A model generated the notes under the pieces. That model saw only the letters and a program-made list of their open reading frames with translations, did no database searches and was not told where the DNA came from. Positions 1-5,297 of a DNA stretch of 7,460 nt are shown here, in pieces. The stretch lies in NCBI GenBank assembly GCA_002312935.1, contig DCAT01000056.1, positions 1 through 7,460 on the forward strand, in the 5' to 3' direction. A program made the position numbers and the translations under genes. Source of the stretch: Oceanospirillaceae bacterium UBA1126 (GTDB lineage: Bacteria; Pseudomonadota; Gammaproteobacteria; Pseudomonadales; Balneatricaceae). Positions within the stretch are counted from its first letter, which is position 1. The number at the start of each line of letters is the position of its first letter.

Positions 1-225
1 GCAGATCTTCGTTTAAACGAACCACGCTACGCCTCTTTACCTAATGTAATGAAAGCTAAGCGAAAGCCACTGGAAAAGATAGACATTAGCGACTTAGGCT
101 TAGATACGGCTAACCGCATGACAACTCTTGAAGTGATGGAGCCGCCTGCACGCGCATCGGGTGTGATGGTTGAAAATGTTGCCGAGTTAGTTGAAAAACT
201 ACGTAACGAAGCTAAGGTTATTTAA
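1..225 (+). CDS. etfB: Electron transfer flavoprotein subunit beta, C-terminal part (5' end outside window)
   Basis: This is the last 74 residues of EtfB, read in frame from base 1 to the TAA at 223-225. EtfB pairs with EtfA to form the soluble FAD/AMP heterodimer that takes electrons from acyl-CoA dehydrogenases and hands them to ETF-ubiquinone oxidoreductase. The segment opens with ADLRLNEPRYASLPNVMKAK (residues 1-20 of the visible part). This is nearly the same as the ETF beta recognition loop that docks on acyl-CoA dehydrogenases, including the anchoring Leu (visible residue 13) and the basic run after it. The C-terminal helix (VENVAELVEKLRNEAKVI) is also family-typical. The AMP-binding and main fold regions lie off the left edge. 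It is followed directly by etfA, whose ribosome site overlaps the etfB stop, so the two are almost certainly one operon. Identification is secure; only the start is unseen. Confidence 0.95.
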   Translation, partial: ADLRLNEPRYASLPNVMKAKRKPLEKIDISDLGLDTANRMTTLEVMEPPARASGVMVENVAELVEKLRNEAKVI

Positions 226-229
226 GGAG
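224..229 (+). promoter_or_regulatory. Ribosome binding site of etfA, overlapping the etfB stop codon
   Basis: AAGGAG sits 6 bases before the etfA ATG, and its first two bases are the last two of the etfB TAA. This settles the etfA start and suggests translational coupling, which would help keep the two subunits at equal amounts. Confidence 0.85.
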
Positions 230-235
230 CCTAAA

Positions 236-1165
236 ATGAGCATTCTAGTTATTGCAGAACATGATAACGCCAGTATAGTTGGCGCTACTTTACACACAGT
301 GACCGCTGCCCAGCAAATTGGTGGTGACATTGATTTACTTATTGCTGGTAATGGCTGTTCAGTGGCCGCTCAAGCAGCAGCTCAGATTTCTGGCGTCAAT
401 CGAGTATTGCTGGCAGATGATATTAGTTTAGAAGGCCTACTGGCAGAAAACGTGGCTAATTTAGTGGTTTCACTAGCTGGTAACTACAGCCATGTGTTAA
501 CAGCTGCCACTACCTTTGGCAAAAATTTCATGCCCCGCGCTGCAGCTTTGTTAGACGTGAGTCAAATTTCCGAAATCAGCGAAGTTATTTCTGCAGACAC
601 CTTCGTCCGCCCAGTTTACGCTGGTAATGCTATGGCTAAAGTTCAATCTAGCGACCGCATTAAGCTAATTACTGTTCGTATTACCAAATTTGACGCAGCC
701 ACCGAAACTGGTGGTTCTGCCACTATTGAAGCCGTAGATGCGGTTGCCGATTCTGGCCTTTCTCGCTTTGTTGGGGTCTCTTCATCTGAATCTGAACGTG
801 TTGAGCTTACTTCGGCTGCCATAGTCATTTCTGGTGGCCGTGGCATGCAAAACGGTGAAAATTTTCACATGTTAGAAAGCGTTGCAGACAAGCTAGGTGC
901 AGCCGTTGGCGCATCGCGTGCCGCAGTAGACGCTGGATTCGTGCCTAATGACTACCAAGTAGGCCAAACTGGTAAAGTGATTGCGCCAGACCTATACATT
1001 GCTGTAGGAATTTCTGGAGCTATTCAGCACTTAGCTGGTATGAAAGACTCGAAAACTATTGTTGCCATCAACAAAGATTCAGAAGCACCCATCTTCCAAG
1101 TTGCTGACTACGGTTTGGTCGCAGATTTATTTGTAGCTGTTCCGGAATTAGATAAAGCGCTTTAG
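236..1165 (+). CDS. etfA: Electron transfer flavoprotein subunit alpha (FAD-binding)
   Basis: This is a complete EtfA of 309 residues, the usual bacterial length. It carries the FAD that cycles between acyl-CoA dehydrogenases and the membrane ETF-ubiquinone oxidoreductase. The N-terminal domain (about 1-185, starting MSILVIAEHDN) has the ETF alpha/beta fold. The C-terminal FAD domain holds SGGRG (199-203), the VGASRAAVDAGFVPNDYQVG stretch (224-243) with QTGK after it, and the ETF signature from LYIAVGISGAIQHLAGM (253-269) through IVAIN (275-279). All flavin-contact motifs look intact. The ATG at 236 is chosen because AAGGAG (224-229) lies 6 bases before it and the protein begins as the family does. 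A longer reading from a TTG at 191 would run back into etfB and has no family support. The etfB-etfA gap is 10 bp. A strong terminator follows. The natural electron donor nearby is the acyl-CoA dehydrogenase at 1758-3521. Confidence 0.97.
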   Translation: MSILVIAEHDNASIVGATLHTVTAAQQIGGDIDLLIAGNGCSVAAQAAAQISGVNRVLLADDISLEGLLAENVANLVVSLAGNYSHVLTAATTFGKNFMPRAAALLDVSQISEISEVISADTFVRPVYAGNAMAKVQSSDRIKLITVRITKFDAATETGGSATIEAVDAVADSGLSRFVGVSSSESERVELTSAAIVISGGRGMQNGENFHMLESVADKLGAAVGASRAAVDAGFVPNDYQVGQTGKVIAPDLYIAVGISGAIQHLAGMKDSKTIVAINKDSEAPIFQVADYGLVADLFVAVPELDKAL

Positions 1166-1177
1166 TGCGCAATGGTG

Positions 1178-1196
1178 CTGTAATCAGTGATCACAG
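1178..1196. other. Imperfect palindrome between etfA and its terminator
   Basis: CTGTAATCA and TGATCACAG form 9-base arms around a single G, with one mismatch. It looks like a regulator-type dyad (compare TGTGA-N6-TCACA of Crp), but the spacing is 7 rather than 6 and the place, after the stop codon, is unusual for an operator. It could equally be part of the folded mRNA 3' end. Function unknown. Confidence 0.3.
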
Positions 1197-1216
1197 ACTG
1201 TTGGACACGTCTAAAT

Positions 1217-1255
1217 GACAATAAAAAACCAGACCTGTTCTGGTTTTTTATTGTC
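1217..1255 (+). terminator. Rho-independent terminator of etfBA, probably active in both directions
   Basis: Arms GACAATAAAAAACCAGA (1217-1233) and TCTGGTTTTTTATTGTC (1239-1255) are perfect reverse complements of 17 bases around a 5-base loop (CCTGT). The core is a CCAGA/TCTGG stem followed by six T on the + strand. The same six T follow the stem when read on the - strand, so it can stop transcripts from either side. It lies 51 bases after the etfA stop. Confidence 0.93.
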
Positions 1256-1344
1256 TGTAAAATAGCTATATTTTAATTGCAAACCGATTGCTGATTGCAA
1301 AAATCTGTCTAGGATTAGCAGGGTTTGCTTTCACTAAAAAATGA

Positions 1345-1632
1345 GAACTACATGAGTGGTTTGCAACACAGCGCTCACTGCAGCATTGCATGGGCAAAGA
1401 GCAGCGCCACATTACCCAAAACATGCTAAATGAGGCACTGGCATTACCAGAAAAAAAACTGCGTATGGAAGCGTTTAGACGCCTAGACATCCACTTGCAG
1501 CAAGAACTGGTGTTATTGCCCCTTTACCACCATCGACAACAAATGCATTATGGTAATCGTGTGCAAGGACTGCAGCTCAACTGTCTAGGCTGGGTAGACT
1601 TCAAAGACATCTGGTTTGACGATGGGCGCTAG
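1345..1632 (+). pseudogene. C-terminal remnant of an SgrR-like / family 5 solute-binding protein
   Basis: Reading frame 1 from just after an in-frame TGA (1342-1344) to the TAG at 1630-1632 gives about 95 residues starting ELHEWFATQRSLQHC. They resemble the end of SgrR-type regulators, which carry a C-terminal domain related to periplasmic oligopeptide-binding proteins. The visible cues are an R-x-E-A-F-R-R-L-D helix followed by LQQELVLLPLYHHRQQMHYG, then VQGLQLNCLGW and a closing DFKDIW. Intact members are roughly 550-600 residues with an N-terminal helix-turn-helix. All of that is missing, and 87 bases of unrelated-looking sequence separate the remnant from the etfA terminator. The first ATG in frame (1390) has no ribosome site before it. 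The final motif and natural stop look well kept, so the loss may be fairly recent. An alternative is a small expressed protein of 80 residues from 1390, which I think is less likely. The family call comes from recalled patterns, not an alignment. Confidence 0.6.
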
Positions 1633-1757
1633 CTATGTCTCTTAAGGCTTGGTCCCTAAACATATCTTGATGCATACACCTAGATTATGGTTTGGGTTAT
1701 GTCGCCTACTTTAACTGGCAGCCCATAAATGCCAAATACGCTATAGGCGATAACCCT
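1633..1757. other. Intergenic stretch between the SgrR-like remnant and the acyl-CoA dehydrogenase 3' end
   Basis: No open frame of note is present on either strand. The right half holds the imperfect hairpin described separately. With the area from 1166 on, it makes up a 592-bp block that contains no intact gene. Confidence 0.6.
1694..1756 (-). other. Large imperfect hairpin just after the acyl-CoA dehydrogenase stop codon
   Basis: GGGTTAT-GT-CGCCTA (1694-1708) pairs with TAGGCGATAACCC (1744-1756): 13 base pairs with a 2-base bulge. A second, inner 5-bp stem is formed by TGGCA (1716-1720) and TGCCA (1730-1734). On the - strand it begins one base after the dehydrogenase TAA. No T run follows on either strand, so it is not a classical Rho-independent terminator. 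It may protect the mRNA 3' end, aid Rho-dependent stopping or be a scattered repeat. Confidence 0.4.
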
Positions 1758-3521
1758 TTAAAAATCATCAGCATCAATGGCCATCACACTTTTAGAACCA
1801 GAGGCGATAGAGCGACGATGAGCCTCAAAACGCGGTAAGATGTGGTCTAAGTAATAGGCTACCGTCGTCAGCTTATTGGCCTTAAACTTTTCGTTATCTT
1901 CCGTGGCCACAAGCCCAGCACTTCTAATCATTTGCCATGCGCCACAAACATAACCACTGAGCATTAATAAATCAAAACTTATTGCCCCAGCAAACATAAC
2001 ATCACCTTGGGCGTGCTCTAATAGTTGCTGATAGCTAGATTCAAGCCCTACAATCGCTTCAGACATATAACCCTGATGCAGCTGGCTTACAGCATGACCG
2101 TGTAACGCTAAATCATCGCGCATTTGTTGCACAAGATCGGCCATTGCACCTCCTTGATCGAATAGCGTTTTTCTGCCGACCAAGTCTAATGCTTGAATAC
2201 CAGTTGTTCCCTCATAAATAGTAAGTATACGAGCATCTCTGCTGTATTGGGCAACCCCTGTTTCCTCTATAAAGCCCATGCCACCATGCACTTGGACACC
2301 TAATGAAGTCACCTCTTGAGATAACTCGGTACACCAGCCTTTAGCAATAGGCGTTAATAACCCCACCCGCTTTAGTGCCAAGCCTCTAGTAGCTGCATCA
2401 GCACTATTGTGACTTAAATCAATCTGAGCAGCAGTGGCATAGGCAATGGCCCTAGACGCTTCAGTGACACTGCGCATGGTCATAAGCATTCGGCGCACAT
2501 CTGGGTGATGAATAATTGCACCCCTGTGCTTAGACCCAGGAGCAGCACACTGTATCCTTTCGCGGGCATACTCTAGGGCAGCTTGATAAGCACGCTCCGA
2601 CAGGCTTACCCCTTGCAGACCCACTAATAAGCGAGCATTGTTCATCATAGTAAACATCGCTGCCAAACCCTGGTGAGGTTGACCAACGAGGTATCCAATA
2701 GCACCACCATGGTCACCATAACTCATGACACAGGTTGGGCTGGCATGGATGCCAAGTTTATGCTCTACATTAATAGCATGCACATCATTACGCTCGCCTA
2801 AACTACCATCCGCATTAACAAGGAATTTAGGTACGATAAATAAAGATATACCTTTTACACCTTCTGGAGCATCAGGCAGTTTGGCTAACACCAGGTGGAT
2901 AATGTTATCAGTCATGTCATGATCACCCCAGGTGATATAGATCTTTTGACCTTTAACTAAAAAATGATCGCCATTGGGTTTTGCAGTGGTGGTTATTGCA
3001 GCCAAATCTGTGCCTGCATGGGGCTCTGTTAAGTTCATGGTGCCCGTCCACTCACCACTAATCATTTTAGTCAGGTAAGTATCTTTTATTTGTTCACTAC
3101 CATGAGCTGCGATGGCCTCTATAGCACCTGTAGTGAGCAAAGGACAAAGGGCAAGGGACACATTAGCCGAATTAATCATTTCTGCAACTGGCATGGAAAA
3201 GGTAAATGGCAATCCTTGGCCACCATATTGCTCATCAAAGTACAGGCTATTCCAACCCCCTTGAGCGTATTCTTGATAAGCCTGTTTAAACCCATCAGCA
3301 GACTTGACCCCAGTATCAGTTAACTTAACGCCTTGCTGATTCCCGCTATAGTTAATAGGAGACCAGACTCCACTGGCTAATTTATTAGCCTCTGAAAGTA
3401 CCGCTTGCAGCAAATCTTCACTGGCATCTTCGTTGCCAATAGACAGTGCAAAATTGGGCAAATCAAGCAAACGATTGATGACAAAGTTCATTTCTTCTAA
3501 GGGGGCTTGATAGTCACTCAT
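1758..3521 (-). CDS. Acyl-CoA dehydrogenase, long (about 590-residue) DmdC-like family
   Basis: This 587-residue FAD enzyme oxidises an acyl-CoA to the trans-2,3-enoyl-CoA in the cytoplasm and passes electrons to ETF. The N-terminal helical region (about 1-155) carries YFDEQYGGQGLP (94-105). The middle beta domain has the FAD/substrate signature MNLTEPHAGTDLAA (162-175) and ITWGDHDMTDN (196-206). The C-terminal helical domain has QVHGGMGFIEETGVAQYSRD (410-429) and ILTIYEGTTGIQALDLVGRK (432-451), where Glu437 is the expected catalytic base. The extra tail after about 460, ending HRRSIASGSKSVM, is typical of the family that includes 3-methylmercaptopropionyl-CoA dehydrogenase (DmdC) and is absent from 380-residue dehydrogenases. 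The ATG at 3521 has AGAGA 7 bases before it. It is transcribed away from the MaoC-type hydratase. Chain length and substrate are not readable; a fatty acyl-CoA is as likely as methylmercaptopropionyl-CoA. All key residues look intact. Confidence 0.93.
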   Translation of the reverse strand: MSDYQAPLEEMNFVINRLLDLPNFALSIGNEDASEDLLQAVLSEANKLASGVWSPINYSGNQQGVKLTDTGVKSADGFKQAYQEYAQGGWNSLYFDEQYGGQGLPFTFSMPVAEMINSANVSLALCPLLTTGAIEAIAAHGSEQIKDTYLTKMISGEWTGTMNLTEPHAGTDLAAITTTAKPNGDHFLVKGQKIYITWGDHDMTDNIIHLVLAKLPDAPEGVKGISLFIVPKFLVNADGSLGERNDVHAINVEHKLGIHASPTCVMSYGDHGGAIGYLVGQPHQGLAAMFTMMNNARLLVGLQGVSLSERAYQAALEYARERIQCAAPGSKHRGAIIHHPDVRRMLMTMRSVTEASRAIAYATAAQIDLSHNSADAATRGLALKRVGLLTPIAKGWCTELSQEVTSLGVQVHGGMGFIEETGVAQYSRDARILTIYEGTTGIQALDLVGRKTLFDQGGAMADLVQQMRDDLALHGHAVSQLHQGYMSEAIVGLESSYQQLLEHAQGDVMFAGAISFDLLMLSGYVCGAWQMIRSAGLVATEDNEKFKANKLTTVAYYLDHILPRFEAHRRSIASGSKSVMAIDADDF

Positions 3522-3678
3522 AGCAATGTCTCTTTTGTGTTAATGTTTAAATCAGGTTACAGATATAAATATACTGCTAATTTTAGCCTGACATTTGTAG
3601 CTAAGCGAAATAATGCCTATCATGCTGACCCATGGGTTTCACGAAGAACTCATGAGGCAAATTTTAAAGGAGAAAAAT
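3522..3678. promoter_or_regulatory. Divergent promoter region, acyl-CoA dehydrogenase (-) and enoyl-CoA hydratase (+)
   Basis: This 157-bp AT-rich region must hold both promoters. For the + strand the best pair is TTGTAG (3595-3600), 17 bases, TATCAT (3618-3623), which would start RNA near 3630, about 50 bases before the hydratase GTG. A second, weaker pair is TTAAAT (3547-3552) and TATACT (3570-3575). On the - strand a -10-like TATATT (3573 down to 3568) overlaps the latter, without a good -35. The palindrome GCTAATTTTAGC (3576-3587), arms GCTAA/TTAGC, with a further GCTAAGC at 3600-3606, lies between these elements and could be an operator. All assignments are by eye against sigma-70 consensus. 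Confidence 0.4.
3666..3672 (+). promoter_or_regulatory. Ribosome binding site that decides the hydratase GTG start
   Basis: AAAGGAG lies 6 bases before the GTG at 3679. It sets the start 66 bases inside the longest reading, which would begin at an ATG at 3613 with no such site. An out-of-frame ATG at 3677-3679 overlaps the GTG at a 4-base spacing. Confidence 0.75.
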
Positions 3679-4107
3679 GTGGTTCACCAACACGGCTATT
3701 ACTTAGAAGATTTAAGCATTGGTATGACATCCAGCTTTGAAAAAACCATTACAGACAAAGATATCCAAGCCTTTGCTGCAATCACGGGCGACACTAACCC
3801 GGTCCACTTAGACGACGAGTACGCCGCAACTACGCCCTTTAAAGCGCGTATTGCACACGGCATGATGAGCGCAGGGTTAATATCAACAGTGCTAGGAACA
3901 CAATTACCAGGGCCTGGCTGCATTTACTTAGACCAAAAAATTAAATTTAGAGCACCCGTTTTTATTCAAGACACTGTTGTGGCAACTGTTACCGTAGAGG
4001 ATATTAACCAGCGGCGTGGCCGTGTCACCTTAAAAACCCAGTGTTTTGTCAAAGACAAGCTAGTCGCTGATGGCACAGCATCAATGATGGTTGATAAGAA
4101 AGGTTAA
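3679..4107 (+). CDS. MaoC-type (R)-specific enoyl-CoA hydratase (PhaJ-like)
   Basis: This small hot-dog-fold hydratase is 142 residues from GTG 3679. Members add water to trans-2-enoyl-CoA to give (R)-3-hydroxyacyl-CoA. The hydratase 2 motif is complete: AFAAITGDTNPVHLDDEYA (31-49), with the catalytic pair Asp38 and His43 in the G-D-x-N-P-x-H pattern. It is followed by IAHGMMSAGLISTVLG (58-73), PGPGCIYL (77-84) and FRAPVFIQDTV (90-100), all typical. The family length of about 135-160 and the strong ribosome site favour GTG over the ATG at 3613, whose extra 22 residues match nothing in the family. It is divergent from the acyl-CoA dehydrogenase, so the two may share control. The product has the opposite stereochemistry to the normal FadB route, so it may feed (R)-3-hydroxyacyl-CoA to polyester synthesis or serve a dedicated acid pathway. 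Which of these applies is not shown here. Confidence 0.9.
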   Translation: MVHQHGYYLEDLSIGMTSSFEKTITDKDIQAFAAITGDTNPVHLDDEYAATTPFKARIAHGMMSAGLISTVLGTQLPGPGCIYLDQKIKFRAPVFIQDTVVATVTVEDINQRRGRVTLKTQCFVKDKLVADGTASMMVDKKG

Positions 4108-4112
4108 CAAAA

Positions 4113-5219
4113 CTAAAGCTTAGCAGTTAAGCGCCTTATTTCTTCTTCGCGTGCAATGAGTGTGCGTTGAAGATCACTCACCTTGTTATTAATTTGAAAA
4201 TTTTCACCGTCTCTAGATTTTAGCAGCGTGCGCAGATCTGCTTCTCGCCTGGCCGTATCTGATTTGTCGACCATCGTGCGGTTTTTCAGTTCCTTTATCT
4301 CGAACTCAAGTTGTTGAAGTTCATTTTCTAGGCGTTTTAAACGGTTCGTCGACGCTAATGCCTGACTGGTAGACTTAGACATATTTCGAGATTGGCTGGT
4401 AATCTCTCCTCTATACTTGCGTAGCTCCTCATCCTGACTACGAATCTGGCTAAACTGGGTGTCATGGGTTACTGCACTTCTTGCTACCTCACCTTGCAAG
4501 TCTTGGACTTGGGAGTTCAATGCAGTTTCCTTCTTACCCCACTCATCACGTAACTTATCCAATTGATGACTATAATAGCTCATCTTACTTTTCACCTTGC
4601 TTATACTTTCTTGATGACGAGCCATTTCCTCTTTCATACGATTGTCTAACAGTTTCTTGGCCTCTTCACTACTTGCTTGGGCTCGTTTCATTTCACCGTT
4701 AGATTCAGCCACTTTATGACCCATGGAGCTGACATTAGTTTCTGCAGACTGCAAGTTACTGCGCAGCATTGCCCGTTCAGCTTCCAGATTTTTAACACTA
4801 TGCTGACTCTCACTTAACTGAACACGTAGTCGCTGATTGGAATCTTCTAAGGCTTCCAGTTGAGCTTTAGATAAATACAATTCGTCTTCCAAAGCAGCAC
4901 CAACAGCAGCCACCTGGTGATCATTATTTGCAGCCAACTCAAGCTCTAAACGTGCGTCTTTTACAGCATTTTTCCATATTAACTGAACTGATTGGTAAAC
5001 TGTTTCTGGGACATCTGGACGATGACGGGAATTCATACTATGACGAAAAGTGACTCGGCTTTCCTGTTCCATCCACCAATGTTCTAGCTTGCTGGTTAAT
5101 TCATCAGAGGCTTCAATATGCATTGCATCTGCAATCGCTGGCACACTTATTTGTTGACCAGAGAACATCATTTCATTAGCCAAAGCGTATACTTTAGCTG
5201 TATCAATAAGATCACCCAT
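4113..5219 (-). CDS. KfrA-like DNA-binding protein with a long coiled coil
   Basis: The protein has 368 residues, no signal peptide or membrane segment, and two parts. Residues 1 to about 95 look like the KfrA N-terminal DNA-binding region: a helix (TAKVYALANEMM, 7-18), then ISVPAIADAM (24-33) and a helix ending KLEHWWMEQ (44-52), and after it RPDVPETVYQSVQLIWKNAV (67-86), like the P-x(n)-L-W-x(2)-A segment of that family. From about 90 to the end it is an almost unbroken charged coiled coil rich in Glu, Lys, Gln, Ser and Leu heptads with hardly any Pro. Plasmid KfrA proteins (such as that of RP4/RK2) bind DNA, repress their own gene and help plasmid segregation; chromosomal relatives are poorly known. 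It lies 78 bp after the acyl-CoA ligase on the same strand and ends 5 bp from the hydratase stop. The ATG at 5219 has only a distant GGAG (13 bases before). The fold is fairly sure; the role in this locus is unknown. Confidence 0.72.
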   Translation of the reverse strand: MGDLIDTAKVYALANEMMFSGQQISVPAIADAMHIEASDELTSKLEHWWMEQESRVTFRHSMNSRHRPDVPETVYQSVQLIWKNAVKDARLELELAANNDHQVAAVGAALEDELYLSKAQLEALEDSNQRLRVQLSESQHSVKNLEAERAMLRSNLQSAETNVSSMGHKVAESNGEMKRAQASSEEAKKLLDNRMKEEMARHQESISKVKSKMSYYSHQLDKLRDEWGKKETALNSQVQDLQGEVARSAVTHDTQFSQIRSQDEELRKYRGEITSQSRNMSKSTSQALASTNRLKRLENELQQLEFEIKELKNRTMVDKSDTARREADLRTLLKSRDGENFQINNKVSDLQRTLIAREEEIRRLTAKL

Positions 5220-5297
5220 GGGGTCTATGTGTCTCCAATAATTACGAATTACCCAAACCGTTAGTTTGGTATTTATTAAAAGTCTAACTTATTTTAT
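5220..5297 (-). other. Intergenic gap between acyl-CoA ligase and KfrA-like gene
   Basis: The 78-bp AT-rich gap contains a 6-bp stem, CCAAAC (5253-5258) and GTTTGG (5264-5269), with a 5-base loop. Read on the - strand it is not followed by a T run, so it is a doubtful terminator. GGAG (5236 down to 5233) is the nearest ribosome site for the KfrA-like gene. Read-through from the ligase is possible, and an own promoter cannot be excluded. Confidence 0.35.

Noticed and set aside
191..235. Longer EtfA from TTG 191
   Set aside because: It overlaps the etfB C-terminus, has no ribosome site, and EtfA proteins begin at the MSILVIAEHD-type sequence from ATG 236.
643..846. Short antisense frames within etfA and within the dehydrogenase, hydratase, KfrA-like and ligase genes
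   Set aside because: They are shadows of strong coding frames, with biased composition and no start signals.
1266..1490. Minus-strand 74-residue reading frame over the SgrR-like remnant
   Set aside because: It is rich in Ser, Cys and Phe with no family resemblance and no ribosome site, while the + strand frame matches a known family.
3613..3678. N-terminal extension of the hydratase from the ATG at 3613
   Set aside because: The 22 added residues match no hydratase N-terminus, there is no ribosome site before the ATG, and the best + strand promoter would start RNA downstream of it. AAAGGAG points to GTG 3679.
4113..5219. KfrA-like protein as an SMC, phage tail-fibre or chemoreceptor fragment because of its coiled coil
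   Set aside because: There is no Walker A motif, no membrane segment and no receptor hairpin motif, and the N-terminal region fits a DNA-binding domain better.
5253..5269. Short stem after the ligase as a Rho-independent terminator
   Set aside because: It has only 6 base pairs and no T run follows on the - strand.
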